From positions 124,001 through 188,000 of the forward strand of contig JAOTOM010004791.1 in assembly GCA_034440615.1 (NCBI GenBank): DNA of 64,000 nt. The letters run 5' to 3'. This stretch comes from Ashinkailepas kermadecensis (Eukaryota > Arthropoda > Thecostraca > Neolepadidae). The position numbers and the translations under genes were made by a program. The notes under the pieces were generated by a model. The model was not told where the DNA came from. It did no database searches and saw only the letters and a list, made by a program, of their open reading frames with translations. Shown here one piece after another: positions 1 to 12,080 of this stretch. The first letter of the stretch is position 1, and each line of letters begins with the position of its first letter.

Positions 1-2575
1 CTGCGGTGTTGTAAGCTAGGGAGGTGGGCCTCAGCCCGGAGACATCGATGGGTGTGGTGCAGTGTGCTCCGGTGATGAGGCGTAGTGCGTGATTCTGTAT
101 GAGTTCAAGTGTTGCGATGTGTGTAGGAGATATATGATCGAAGATAAACGCAATGTATTCTACGATTGAGCGAATCAGAGCAACATACATTGTGTTGAAG
201 GTAGCCCTGTCTGTACCCCAGTCGCGACCGGAGATGCAGCGCAGGAGGTTTAGGCGTTTTGCGCAACGTTGTTTTATATAAGCAATATGGGGGCCGAAAC
301 AAAGACTTTGTCTAGTACGATGCCAAGGTGGTTTGGTGAGGGATAATTTGGTCGCGATAGCGGAGCGGTGCACGAGGTGGGATGTGCGAGTGGAGCCGGG
401 TGAAAAACATCGTGACGGATTTTGCGGGAGAGATCTGCAGTCCCCAGAGGGAGCACCAGGAATCAATTTGATCCATGGCGAGCTGCATGAAATAAATTGC
501 TCTGTCTGTCGAGGGGGGTGCGCACCAGATGGCCAAATCGTCGGCGTAAATTGAGTATTTCAGACAGGAGGAAATTTTGTAGAGGTCAGCGAGAGCATCA
601 TTGATCATGATGAAAAAGAGGGTGGGGGAAAACACGCTGCCTTGTGGGACGCCTTGATCGAGATTTTGGGGCCGAGAATGGATGTTCCAGCAGCGGACGG
701 TGAATGTTCTGTTAGCTAGAAAGTTGGTGACAAATGTTGCCATTCTGCCCCTGATGCTAATACGGTGCAATTTGATTCGAAGGGCAGAACTGTGTACTTT
801 ATTGAATGCGGATTTTAAGTCGAGAAAAAGTACTACGGTTTTATGTTTTTTTCCTCATGAGACCGCCCTGTATAGAGTCAACAATTTGGATGAGGTTGTC
901 GGCGGTGCTGCGTCTGGGTCGAAAGCCGCTTTGAAAAGGGGAGAGAATTTCGTTGTTACGAGGTAGACTCTGATTCGTACATTGACCATGCGCTCAAAGA
1001 TGTTAGAGGCACAACTAGTGAGAGAGAGATGAGTCGATAGCTCGGGGGTAGGTCGCGAGGTTTAGCGATAGGAATGATAGTGCTAGTGGACCAAGAAGGG
1101 GAAATGGTGCCGTCTGCCCATAGTTGATTTAGTGCCGAAAACAAGTGTTCTTTTCCGGAGTCGGATAGGTTTTGGAAGAAGGGGCATGCCAGTTGGTCGG
1201 GACCAGCCGCAGTGTTGGTTACTTTGGAGAGGGATAAACTTAGTTCATAGAGAGTAAAGAGGGCATTATATGGTTCAGTGCTGTTCGAGGTAATGTTGCA
1301 GACGGCGAGAGTGTTTTGTAAGAAGTCGATGGTGTGCTGCGAGATATTACGTATTTGAGGAGATGTCAGCATAATAGGTAGCAAAGTGTTCCGCGACGTC
1401 TGTGGGCTCTGTGATGCGGCGTTGGTTTGTTGTCAGTTGTGGGAATCCGCTGTGTGGGGATCTGCCGTTTGCGAAGGAGCGAATTTGGGTACAAGTTTTG
1501 CCGATGGAGGTAAAACGGTTCAATGAGTTTGAATAAAGTTGCCAGCTGCGTTTTTTTTGGCGGCAAGGATAATCTGCTGACAACGTTTTTTTAGCCTCTC
1601 GGGCTTCAAACATGTTTTGTGGGGTGGGATTTTTGCGAAATTTTCGCTCAGCCCGCCGCCTCAGAGCGACGGCGCGTTACAATCGTCGTTCCACCACGGC
1701 AGGTGGTGACGGCCGGGGGAGCGACGAGTGTGGGCGACATGGTTTTCTGCCGAGAGTAATATGGTGCTAATAAATGCTGAAATTGGGGGTGAGAGTGAGG
1801 AGGGTCAATTCAGTGTCAATTTCCTGGGAGAAAGATGGCCATTTCGCCTTGCGAACATTCCAGCGGGGTAGAAATGAGTAATCTCTAGACTGGGCTGAGC
1901 GTTCCAGAATGATATGAATGATCGAGAGTGATCGCTAAAAAGGGGGTCGGATTGTACGTGTCAAGAAAAGATGGATGAGATGGAGGCCGAAGCCAAAAAG
2001 AGGCCTATGGCAGATGGACGGTACGGAGCGATGTCGGTGTTGTGGGTGGGTGTTTTGTCACTTAAAAAGACCATGTTGTGGGTGTTGAGAAGTGTTCCAA
2101 TGTGATGTCCGCGAGGGGATGTGACGTGATAGCCCCATGCCTGGTGGTGAGCATTAAGGTCACCCAGCACCAGACAGGGGCGAGGAAGAAGACCGAAGAG
2201 GTTGGTCACAGAAGCTAAGGATGGCGAAGGAGAAGGGGGAAGATAAAGAGAGAGTATATTGAGCTGTAGTTGTGGAATTTGGACAGAAACAACAATACAA
2301 TTTAGGTTACTGTCAATGTTGATCTGACGATGGAGGAGGGTGTCTGAGATATATAGGGCAACCCCGCCGCCGCGGGGTGTATAATTTCTGTTGTGGGTAT
2401 AGGGGGCATAACCAAAGATATTAAAATTATATGGGTCATTGTCGCGCCATCGGGTCTCCTGAACGGCGGCAATCAATGGTTTATTTTTGATGATATATTC
2501 CTTGAATTCTGCCCAATGGGATATGAGTGACCTCGTATTCCATTGGAGCAAGAATTCAGTGTTGGTTGTCTGCAT
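1..2575 (-). pseudogene. Retrotransposon ORF2: AP-type endonuclease and reverse transcriptase, degenerate
   Basis: ORF2 encodes the nicking and copying enzyme for target-primed reverse transcription. The start ATG at 2575 follows the family pattern LLQWNTRSL near the N-terminus. The endonuclease shows the VQETRW glutamate motif and LVLGDLNAHH (about residues 130-145). The later SDH-type motif is lost or out of frame. RT pieces lie at 1613-956 (including AAGPD and a YRLISL motif) and at 900-312. They show FLDLKSAF (motif A), QGVPQGSVFSP (motif B) and YADD (motif C, near 530). The thumb continues in other frames from about 320 to base 1. At least three frame changes and an in-frame stop separate the pieces. 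RNase H, expected next, would lie beyond the window edge. Confidence 0.88.
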
Positions 2576-2935
2576 TAATGGTGTTGGTGCTCACGCTCTC
2601 GCAGCCGCGGGCGTGGCGGTGATGGTCAGACAGAGTCATCCGATTCATAATCGGACGACTCTGTCGTGCAGGTGTGCTCAGGGTCCCTGTGGGGGGGGGG
2701 GGGGTCCTGAGAGGGCGAAGGGGGTCAGGGCTGTCCTGTGAGGGCAGAGATTGGGAGACGGAGGGACAGGGGCGGTCATGAGGAAGCGTTGCGGGGGAGG
2801 CCTGAGCCCGAGTGGGTGGATTGGGAGAGGGGGTACCGGGACGGTACGGGAGGGGCGGCTTGAACGGCGGAAGCTTCTTGGCTTGATCTCCAATTTGATT
2901 TCTGTCAGACTGGGTCTTTCGCAAGCCTTCCTCTG
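2556..2935 (-). pseudogene. Retrotransposon ORF1 C-terminal tail (proline-rich)
   Basis: This frame ends at 2556, overlapping the ORF2 start by 20 nt, which is why I assign it to the same element. The visible part is proline/serine rich (PSPNPPTRAQ and similar) with no zinc knuckle, so only the tail of a nucleic-acid-binding ORF1 protein would be present. The upstream limit near 2925 is set by the junction with the neighbouring CR1-like fragment. A poly-G tract at 2691-2703 lies inside the frame. Confidence 0.5.
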
Positions 2936-3274
2936 TATGGGGATGTGCATCCAAGGGTCAGCTACAGATTGCAAAAAAAACTTCAACTTCATTACATCAA
3001 CTTGGCTGCCAGGATCGTCACTGGAACACGACGCTGGGAACACACCGGTCCGGCTTTGGAGCCCCTGTGGTGGCGCAGAATCGAGCGCCTAGTGGAGAAG
3101 TGGGATGCCTGTACAGATTGGCCAGAGCTCGTCAGCTGCCGATACGCCGGCTGGCATGTACGCAGTTGTGCATTCCCGGCCGCGACCTCTTGGAAGAAGC
3201 TGCCTTCGTCCCTCTTGGGCTGCCGTTCCATGTCAGTTTTTAAGTCGGCTGTACAGGAGATGAAGCAATGAATC
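2925..3274 (+). pseudogene. CR1-like reverse transcriptase C-terminal fragment
   Basis: Translating 2925-3271 gives YGDVHPRVSYRLQKKLQ, then INLAARIVTGT, and near the end SWKKLPSSLLGCRSMSVFK. This is the usual order at the end of CR1/L2-like ORF2 proteins: the thumb RLQ...N.AARLVTGT motif and the terminal WN.LP....S...FK motif. The frame closes with a stop at 3271. Only about 110 residues remain of a protein normally near 900. Everything upstream is replaced by the minus-strand I-like element, so one element truncated or landed on the other. Confidence 0.75.
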
Positions 3275-4358
3275 TTGTCGTTTCATTAATTGACCGGGTA
3301 TTTCTACTAGGTAAACTCAGTGATCTAGTTATGAATTGACCAGGTAATCTCCGTTGTCAGACCCTTGTAGAGATCGCTACACAAATAAAAACCACTGGAA
3401 TCTCAAGTATAAAAACAAAATTTCAAAAAAAGAGATGAATTTTCATCAAATATGGCTAAACTATGCAACAAAATTACAATCTGACCAGCTAAGTACCAAC
3501 ATTACAACTGCCACAAAAACATCGCCACGTGATAGGAAATGTTTCAATGCATATGACACTGAGTGAACATCGTGATAAAACTTTGTTTACAAGATCAGAT
3601 TAGTTAACAAGAGGTGGATTAAGGAAATATTCAATTCTCAATGGAGACATGCATGCTCATATGCCGGCCATTTGTGTTCATGAGCGTCTCGTGTCGGGGC
3701 GTATTTTTGTTGGTGCTTAGAAGGTAGCATTCAAGAACACAAATACCGTCTTATGGAAGGAACTTCGCATGTCCATATTCGGATCTTTCGGACTCCATAC
3801 GGTACTGGGCATGTGCGCGTGTGTAAATTGGAATTTACGTGGAACCGTACCTCAATATCAAAGCGGCCAGTAAAACATAAGCCATGTTTACTAGGCTATC
3901 CTGGCTCTGCTATAACGTCATAGACATCCTCCGGCATACGCATACATCGGCAAAGTTGGCCCTCCCCTTTCAATTTCGTTGTGCGTCATATTGAGAGATG
4001 CAATTAACGGCAGCATGTAGCCCTATCCTTAAGCCTCGAAGAAAGCCCATTTACATAATCCTGTATCTCTTGCTGGCGACCTTCGAGGTCGGAATGATGC
4101 AAGCAACGTTTGGGTACTGCCGGTCAGTGGGCCGCCACGCCAGAACATGTGCTGCGTCATACCTGTCTAAACGAACTGACCAATCACACTTGGAGTATAA
4201 CAGAATAATGATAATCTGGAAACCGGTAGATTGTGACGCCACTGAAGCCTGACGGACTTCTGGCGGCTGATGGGATGATGCCCCTGATCAATATGGTGCC
4301 AACGGTTGATCACAAGTCACATAAAACATGAACCGCGTTCGTACCAAGTTGACAGTAT
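3275..4358. other. Non-coding stretch, nothing recognised
   Basis: The first 150 bases may be the 3' UTR of the CR1-like fragment. The rest is mixed sequence with short open frames but no protein motif, RNA gene or tandem structure that I can see. Confidence 0.4.
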
Positions 4359-5745
4359 GCGGTTTCACGCGTGCGCCAACGTGAAGTAATCGTCATGACA
4401 TCCCAATGGCGGAGTCAGGCCACATTAATTACGTTGACCTAAAAACTTTTAAACCGGAGATTGGACCAATTTAATACATCAATAAACAAAGAGAGTATGT
4501 TCCGTTACCTAGTACAAGTTTTTGGACTAGCAAAAAAGTAGCGGCTTGTTTATGCACAAACCCAGCAAATGCACACAGGCATCCGCGCCTGGGATGTCAT
4601 CTAGTCGGAAATCTGGAAGTCAGACCGAGCGAGCCTAACGTCGGAAGTAAACTCATGACAACAGCTGTTTGTCGAATCCAGCGGTCTTCAAATGTCAAGT
4701 TTTCTGAGCAGTTCACCGCTCTGATCAATACCGCCAGCCTGCTTCAACTGCGGTAGGTGATTGGCCCTTTATGACGAATCATGCACGTTTTAAAAAATGA
4801 TGTCATCATTAGTGCTATCATTGTCATGTCATCATTTGTGAAATACGTCAGGCAAGCCAATAAATAAGTTTGTCTCAGATGCGCATATTTTTCACATGTT
4901 GCAGTCTTTGGGGTACTGTAAGCAATTCGTTCTTTGTTTTTTTCCTGCGAGTATGATATTCAAAGACAAGGGTCAATTGGCAACCCCCCCCCCCCCCCCT
5001 CAGTAGGGATGCCGGAAGGTATGGGGCGCTAGGGTGCAACGCCGCCCTTAAATACAGACATTTTATATCAGCATTATGGCGTTCACTGACAGGAATCCAC
5101 TGAAAAAGTCTGGCTTCCCACCCCCATCTAAAACTTACACGTCCGCCGTTACAGAATCCCGGCCTCACTGGATCTTATTCAGGAAGGGGTACAGCGACAT
5201 TTAAAAACGGAGCCTCACATGGTACTGTACAGTGGACGCCATTAGAAACTAAAGAACCCACGTGTAAAGTGGATATAATTTAATATTTTCGGGAGCGTCG
5301 AGATATAATCGTACCGTCTGGAAATGATATATTTTCATATTTATTCATAATACGGGTACTTCACAGCCATAAAATGAAACACAGAACAAAGCATATTCAT
5401 CCGCAGGACACATACTGCCACTTCCTCCCTAAAATTATATATGTGCTGGTAATACAATGGCAAATTTGTTGTATCCGACAACTCTGAACTGCCGTGCCAT
5501 TGTGCCATGTGTGGCCAGATTGGCTAGGTTGTTTCTTTGAGTCGAGTGCTTTGTTTCAAACAGTGCCGCTGTTGAAATACATTGGTTGAGTTTCATGTTG
5601 AATTTATTACTTCATAGTTAAAACTTCTGGAACATTTGATATCTACAGACAAAGTACACATATTTCAATATGCTCTTCATACTAGACGAAGTCATCGGCA
5701 TTGCATCCAGGTGCATATTAGTCGTCATAAAACTGGCTAGTGTGA
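4359..5745 (+). repeat. Dispersed repeat R1, copy A (near full length)
   Basis: One of four copies of a non-coding family in this window (others 13851-14303, 19161-19519, 51766-52972). It begins at GGTTTCACGCGTG and ends near the segment matching CATACTAGACGAAGT and the following CATCC/GGTG block. Relative to copy D it carries about 165 extra bases (roughly 5012-5178) after a poly-C run at 4984-5000. No open frame is conserved between copies, so it is not a coding element. Confidence 0.8.
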
Positions 5746-8039
5746 CTGATCGCACCGCTAACGCGTCCTTTGGCTAATCAGAGATCGAAACGTGATGTGC
5801 TAGACAATATAACGGTCACCTAAAGCCAGCTTCTCTGATTGGTCCAAGGCTGTGTTGATGGCAACCCTTTGAAATAGGTTCGAACTTGGTGATGTGGCCT
5901 CGCATCACTGCTTCGATCCACATCATTTTTTAGTATTAACAAGACTACCATTTGCTGGCATATCCGACAGAGCGAAGGAAGAACTGCATTTCAAAGAACG
6001 TTTCAATCATTCTCAGCTGCACTGCAACATACGCTTTCCATGCATAATTATCGCACCATACCCCAGACAATTATACGGCGGTATATTCCCATTCCATCTG
6101 ACGGTTGAGGAGGATGGGATGCATGCATGCATCCCCCACATCCGCTCTGTGCCCAAGACCATGATGAGAGTGTTGGCTCGGAAGGGTGCGGCACTCTTAG
6201 CCGACGTTTATTCTGATCACCATATTGCTGACCGGGTCGGGTCCAGGCTTGGAAGCAAAACTGATTTCCACCATTGCGGCTCAACGGGGAGGGATATGAT
6301 GCTGCGGTCGGTGGGATGAAGATAAGCGACGCAGCAGCAAACCGCGCTGGGCCAATGTTGACGTTTGATATCCGTGCGCGGGACAGAGCCGGCGCAGCTG
6401 AAAGCGCTATCACATTTATAGTGTGCGACGAAACGCTTCGGAACATATTTCCTGCCATCTTTTATGAAGTCTGAATGCTTCATGCTGAGAATCGCAAGTT
6501 TTCATCGTTAGCGACCTGCATAATTATAAGCCTGTAAAATGCCTTTCGGCCTGCTCAGCATCTGTCTCGTGCTCCGCTGCTTGATTCTATAAAAGTTCGC
6601 TTGCTGAAGCGAAGCGTAGTCAGCTCTCCGATCTTAATGAAGAAAATACACGACGATGGTAAGACGATGTTGGTGTGGAGCAGATGAAATTCGCGCAAGT
6701 TCAAGAGAAGTGTCTCGGAAAATATCCGATATTCAAGAAATAGTAACCGTGGTGTTATATAAGCGGCGCCACCGCTACTCTTCAAAAAGTTGCCTTGCTT
6801 GCGCTATGGGTATTGGACGCGCGTGGTAAACTTTTCAGGCGGAAGATTAGCTGACATCCAATCCATTTGCATGCCATTTTGGTACACCTGAACCACTCAA
6901 ATTTATCCAGAGCATGATTTCCCCGGTTGCCAAGCTGCCGCCAACGAATCCAATTTCCGGATGGCAAAACATATTTGAGGTGCAGCATGTCTGCATTGGG
7001 AGCGGGGGATATCACGAGTGGGGAATAAGTTGTGTGGAAAACAGCCGCGTATCAGGTCACAAACCACTGTACAATGCAATTGAAACAGTTCAATTGCTTT
7101 TGTTCCTGAATGCTCACAGTGACTGACAAGACGTACTTCAGGTTGTAATCTGAAACGGCACTGGACACATTCTGAACCACGGAGCAGCGTTTGTCCTTCT
7201 GCTGTCGTCCGCATCCACGTCACGAATATCGATGAAACGGTGGTATATGTGGTGGGCCATGGTGTTTACTTGGTGGTACTCTACTAGTAGCTTTTATAAT
7301 GGTCATTCTCGCTCAGGGCTTCCTCTGGTAAATGCAGGTAGCGTATTGGCTCTATGGGCGTCCCACGGACGTTTTGTGGAGGCCGACTCAGACAGTTCAT
7401 ATGGCAACATTGGCGTTATGCAAACACGTTCACATAGCGTCAGTCTTGAACTAATGATTTCTCGTTAGGTGTGAGATGTCGAAACGTGTACAGCAGGATG
7501 TCGAGATCGGCATGGAAATAACGTTATTAAAATGTGTGAAGTCCTGCAAATCCAGTTTTGAGACAATTGCGTACATATCACTGTTCTCGCTTTGCACGTT
7601 TTGAGAGGTACCTAACTTGGGGACACCGATATCAACGATAGCGATACAAACACCCAGGCTATAAACTGGCATTGCATAACATAGCGCATCATAGGTAATC
7701 CCTTTACCTGGAATTGCACCACAATATGTTCGTTATCACGATCCCGGATCATGGGCGCCAAATAACCCTGTAGTCGGCGCGCCCCTAAACCCCAATATTC
7801 AAATGGTCCCGGATCTGTTATGGTCAGCATAAGCATGATACTTGTCAACGGGATATAGTAGAAACGAGGAATGAATACTTCATAAACACGCACCAAGAAA
7901 CACGATGTCGATACTTCTTTGGGAAGGATGTCGATTCAGTGCTCAATAAGTGGCATATTCCACCCTATTTCCCGAGTAATTTATCACTGCATGGCGTTAT
8001 ATATTGTTGACAGCGTTGTGAATAAAACGTGGGAAAAAT
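5746..8039. other. Non-coding stretch with one shared segment
   Basis: Open frames here, including a 141-codon one at 5894-6319, show no recognisable domain and overlap frames on the other strand. Apart from the segment at 7700-7830 described separately, I see nothing structured. Confidence 0.35.
7700..7830. repeat. Segment shared with 38178-38250, carrying a 57-bp insert
   Basis: Bases 7700-7750 match 38180-38218 closely (TGGAATTGCAC, then TTCGTTAT, then ACGATCC). The match resumes at 7808 with GGATCTGTTATGGT. In between lie 57 bases (7751-7807) absent from the 38-kb copy, flanked by the direct repeat CCCGGATC at 7743-7750 and 7808-7815. Confidence 0.6.
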
Positions 8040-8040
8040 A

Positions 8041-8098
8041 CATATATATGTATATATATATATATATATGTGTGTGTGCATATATATATATATATTCA
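8041..8098. repeat. (TA)n/(TG)n microsatellite
   Basis: Alternating TA with a short TG block and imperfect edges. No coding potential. Confidence 0.95.
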
Positions 8099-8310
8099 TT
8101 TATAGTAATAAACGTAATAAAAGTCTTAAAAAAGTAATTACACAATCCGTTTACCTGCTGACAGGAACGACAAAAGGAAATATGTCAATGAAAATATAGA
8201 TACAAATAAATGGAAGAGAGAGAGGTGGGGAGGGGGGGGGGGAGATATATATAAAGAGAGAGCGAGGCAGAGAGAAAAAAGCTAAATGCTAGTAAGATAC
8301 GTTTAAAAAA

Positions 8311-8640
8311 ATGATGCAGACACTGGATGAAACAGGCAGTGTATTTTTTCTTGACGAGAAGCAGTTGGAGTCTGAGATGATTGATGAAGCTGGATAGTTC
8401 CGAGATAATCTTGACGTGCTGAAAGCTAACAGGGTTATCAAAAACTCTGGCCACGAAGACACATTGTCAAGCAGTAAGGAGGGAAGTGTTAAGCTGCCAA
8501 AGCTTGACCTCCCTAAATTTGGAGGTGATCCGGTCGAGTAGGATAACTTTTGGGAGCGCTTTACGGCAACAGTAGATTCATCTGATCTACCTGAAATATT
8601 TAACAATTATTGCATTGCTAGATTATATTACATTCATTGT
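8311..8640 (+). pseudogene. BEL/Pao-type LTR retrotransposon gag fragment
   Basis: One frame from 8311 reads LESEMIDEAG, stop, FRDNLDVLKAN, then KLPKLDLPKFGGDPVE, stop, DNFWERFTATVDSS. The pattern LPKL.LPKF.GDP.EW..FW..F...VD is typical of the BEL/Pao gag region (DUF1759-like). Both stops are TAG; the second sits where the family has tryptophan (TGG). About 110 residues survive. No LTR, protease or RT was found nearby, so this is an isolated relic. Confidence 0.65.
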
Positions 8641-9320
8641 TAGAGTGACAACAACGCATTTTCAGGCATAAGGAGCAAGGCATGTGAAATGCGACACACT
8701 TCATTCATCACTGGAGAGGAGACGCATTACAAAGATTATAATACGAAGTTTCCAGGGCCATTCCCCAATTCGTTAGCTATTTCGGCTTTAGGGCGCATGG
8801 ACTATGTTGGTGAAACAGCTCTCAGCCATCCCAAATTTAATGGTCTTCATGCAGAAATAGGAAGCATGTGTTCCGATTTCTCAGAGAGACGCCTCTTCGT
8901 AAGTGCGCATTTCGACCAAAAATCCGAAAGGGAAGGTGTGTCCGTACCTTCCAGAGGGCGTCTTTTCGAGTCAGAAGTGCTTAGTTCGGATACTAAGTGG
9001 TGGGGTCTTAGATCCATCCTCCACCCTTATATCCATCCTCCACCCTTATATCCATCATCATTTCATGGTTGGAGTAGTCTCAAGTGCAGGGAGAAGCCTG
9101 CTAGAATAATAAGTAGCAAGTCTTAAAAAAGTAATAGAAAGTCATGAAGGAAGCATGGAGTATCTATAAGGCACCTTTGGCACGGCAGCTGCTTGAAACT
9201 ACGAGAACAGCGCGGGAGGTGGAGACAGATCCCAGAATTTTGAGGAAGGTGCGATCGCAGAGCACTTACGAAAGTATGCTTTAAGTGTGTGTTAAGTTCG
9301 CAGGTCAAGGGCGAAGCTTT
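8641..9320. other. Non-coding stretch with a 19-bp tandem duplication
   Basis: The only structure seen is ATCCATCCTCCACCCTTAT repeated twice at about 9013-9050 with a partial third copy. The 145-codon frame at 8689-9126 spans this duplication and has no recognisable motif. Confidence 0.4.
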
Positions 9321-9329
9321 ATACATAAA

Positions 9330-9785
9330 GACATAAAATATCAGTGCAACTATGAGCCACAAGAGCCCTTCTTGGTTGCACTCTGGACACTGAACCAGTT
9401 GGCCACCAAATCCGTCGATCAGCCCTCCCTGGAATACCGAAAAGCAAGCCCTCTTTTCTTATAATGAGTGTCTATGCTGTTTTTAAAAGATGTTCAGTGT
9501 GCTGCCACTGACAATGGTTTCTGGCAGCTGGTTCCAATGTTTTACTACCCTGTTTGTGAAGAAAGACTGTCTTTGTCTTAACCTTGTCCTGCTGTGATTA
9601 ATTTTAATTTTGAATTGATGACCTTTAATTGCATCATTTCTGTTAAATTCAAACATTTCCCTGAGATATCCCTGTTCCTGACCATGAACAACTTTAAAAA
9701 CCTCGATGAGATCTCCTCTCAGCCTTCTATATCTAAGTGAAAACATATTCAATTTCTTCAATCTACGCAGCTTTGCGGTTCTCAC
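9330..9785 (-). pseudogene. CR1-like retrotransposon ORF2 C-terminal fragment
   Basis: Reading from 9785 down: RLKKLNMFSLRYRRLRGDL, IEVFKVVHG, then FFTNRVVKHWNQLPETIV. This is the C-terminal signature of CR1-like ORF2 proteins (RRLRGDLI..FK...G, then FF..RVV..WN.LP). A one-base shift at about 9485 is needed to continue into FKNSIDTHYKKRG and a short tail. Only the last 100-140 residues remain, consistent with the heavy 5' truncation typical of CR1-type insertions. Confidence 0.8.
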
Positions 9786-10984
9786 CTGATAAGTTAAAGG
9801 GAGAGGGACAGGAAGGTCAAGATCGTATCAGGGCAACGGTATCAAAAATGCATAACTTGGAAACTAGTACATATCATTACACACCATGTAGGAATAAAAC
9901 ATGCAATGAATACAAACAGCAAAGAACAAACATGTAACACCTCGAAAAACGCTTCGATGCGACGAAGAGCGGAACGAGGGTTCGTGTAGGAGGGTGATGT
10001 AGAATATCCTGGATAAGTTTAAGCTCAATCGGATCAGGCGCCAGTACCTAGTTGGGCGGAAATACGAATACGTTGTTGTTGTTGTGATGGATCGTTTGCT
10101 TCTTCCAGTGGTAAGATGCTGCTATTTAAAAAGAATAGAGCTCAGCAGAGCCCAAAGCACGCTGCGTATCCTGTCTCGATAAGTGCGTCATGTGATCAAC
10201 AATTCCGATACGGCGGGTCGGCATTTGACAGTGCATTTTCGGCGACTGTCCTTCGGCGATTGCCCTTGCCGGCTTGTTTCCTTTGGCGTCGACTCGGTCT
10301 GGCCCGTCCTACATCAAACGGGCCGTGCTTGCACCGGCTGATTGTATTTGCCGGCTCATTTCCGGGCATTCGGCTGACGTGACTGGTCTGCCAGGCTGGG
10401 CCGTCTGTATTAATGTGTCTCCGTTTGCCTACATCCTCAGACTGTTTGCCGTGCAGATCTTGAGAGCAGTGTGGCTCCAATCCGATCAAAGCCTACAGCC
10501 GGCTTGATCTGCTCACATAGGAAATCCACGGCCGGCTACCCACTTCGTTACATCGGAAACTCAACCAGTCAGGGCATCACGTGCAGCTAATAGCAGACAA
10601 GCTTGCTGGTGGCATGTTCCAAATATTCTATGCCGTTCCGTTTTCTGTTTCTTTCTAGCTGCACGGATATTATTTCTTTCGTTATCATGCCTACGGAACT
10701 GTTCGCCCACGATGCTGGTGCAAAATGGGATCAAATTATTACGATGTGTAATATGCACTGACTCAACTTAGCATTGGAAACTGACCTTCACGGAACACAT
10801 CGGAGAACTTCGAAGGTGCTGCTTCTGAACCTATCACAATTTGTGTGGTTCTGAAAAAGTTTCTGCGGATTAACGCAAGGCAATTTTAGCAAGCTAGGGA
10901 GAATGAAATGCAATGAACATCAACGAACGTTTCTTTTCCTTTCCAATGAATTACTAAATTATCGATGTAGTTTCAGCTTCTCGT
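9786..10984. other. Non-coding stretch, partly CpG-rich
   Basis: 10180-10500 is richer in G+C and CpG, with recurring GCCGGCT/CCGGC words, but no frame shows a domain. Nothing else recognised. Confidence 0.35.
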
Positions 10985-11690
10985 TTCTCAGGATGTTCCT
11001 CAGCTTCCGGTGTGCTCCGTCCTGATCCTGCTTCCGTAGCGCTTCATCCTTCTCAATTTCCGGTGTGCTCCGTCCTGCTCCTCAGTTTCCACCAGGAACG
11101 CGTGTACAAAGTTTTCCCTGGGGATTGTGGATATGGGTGGCGGCAACTGCCCCAGACATATGAGCGAAAATGAAGCATGCTCTTGGCTTAACCGATATTG
11201 CATTCCAAGATTAAGATGCTTGCATCCCTGGGGTGCGGGGTACTGTCTCTCCAGTCATGATGTTGTTCGAGTCCTCTCCTCTCAGTTTCTGGTGTGCTCC
11301 GTGCTGCTTCTCAGTGACATGTTTGCTTCGTCATGCTTCTCAGTTACATGTTTGCTCCGTCCTGCTTCTCACTTTCCTGTCTACTCCATCCTGATCCTCA
11401 GTTTCCTGCTAGCTCCATCCTAATTCTCGGTTTCCTGTCTGTTCCGTCCTGATAATCAGTTTCCTGCCAGCTCCGTACTGGTCCTCAGTTCCAGCCTTCT
11501 TCGTCCTGATCCTAGGTTTGCTGCCTGTCACGTCCTGATATTTAGTGTCCTGCCAACACCCTTCTGATCCTCAGTTTCCCGCCTGCTCCCCTGGACTCTT
11601 CACCTCGTCCTGATACTCAATGTCCTGCCAACACCCTTCTGATCCTCAGTTTCCCGCCTGCTCTGCCTGGCCTCTTCACCTCGTCCGGCT
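10985..11690. repeat. Degenerate 28-29-bp minisatellite
   Basis: Strongly diverged tandem copies of a unit like CTCAGTTTCCTGCC followed by TGCTCCGTCCTGATC. About twelve copies are readable from 11280 to 11690 with spacing of 28-29 bases, and two to three weaker copies at 10985-11100. A 160-base non-repeat segment sits between. Confidence 0.75.
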
Positions 11691-11714
11691 GGGCCGTTTG
11701 CAGTCATAACCTCA

Positions 11715-12080
11715 GCATATGGTGTGGCGGCTGGTCTCGGCAGCGGCCGTGCTGACGAGCGGTGTTTGTTTTTGCCGATGGCGTCGGCCCGAGACGAGTG
11801 CTGCCCAGTGCGAGACGTCGCCGCCGTTTTCCGGACAGTTATCGCGGCGGAGACGACATACGACGCGGCGGCAGATTACACGCATTGCCGCGTCACGTAC
11901 GGCACAAACGACGCGACCGGCGCGCGGTCACCAAATTGAAAAAAGCATAACTGCCGGCCGGAAACAACATGCCCCAGAGGTTGTCTTTTGCTTTGCGGTG
12001 GCCAGCTGAGGGCTCTCGTCGAGAGCGCCGACGGTGCTTGGTCGGTCGAACAAGAAGCGCACCGACGATAAACAAAACAC
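11715..12080. other. CpG-dense segment, function unknown
   Basis: High G+C with many CG dinucleotides (clusters such as CGGCGGAGACGAC) against an AT-richer background. Several overlapping frames stay open, as expected from composition alone. It could be a host promoter or first exon, but I see no splice-bounded frame or domain. Confidence 0.3.

Larger units (their letters stand above)
1..2935 (-). mobile_element. I-like non-LTR retrotransposon, broken copy (element B)
   Basis: Minus-strand remnant cut by the left window edge. Read right to left it holds the end of a proline-rich ORF1 (2935-2556), an endonuclease domain (2575-1961), the reverse transcriptase palm and the start of the thumb at the edge. 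The two reading frames overlap by about 20 nt, as is common in elements of the I/Jockey group. Frameshifts and stops make it inactive. The 5' end abuts a plus-strand CR1-like fragment near 2930. A second, shorter copy of its thumb region lies at 29885-30280. Confidence 0.85.

Noticed and set aside
5894..6319. 141-codon frame as a gene
   Set aside because: No motif, and competing frames on the opposite strand overlap it. A chance ORF is likely at this composition.
8689..9126. 145-codon frame as a gene
   Set aside because: No recognisable domain, and it includes a recent 19-bp tandem duplication that would have changed the protein.
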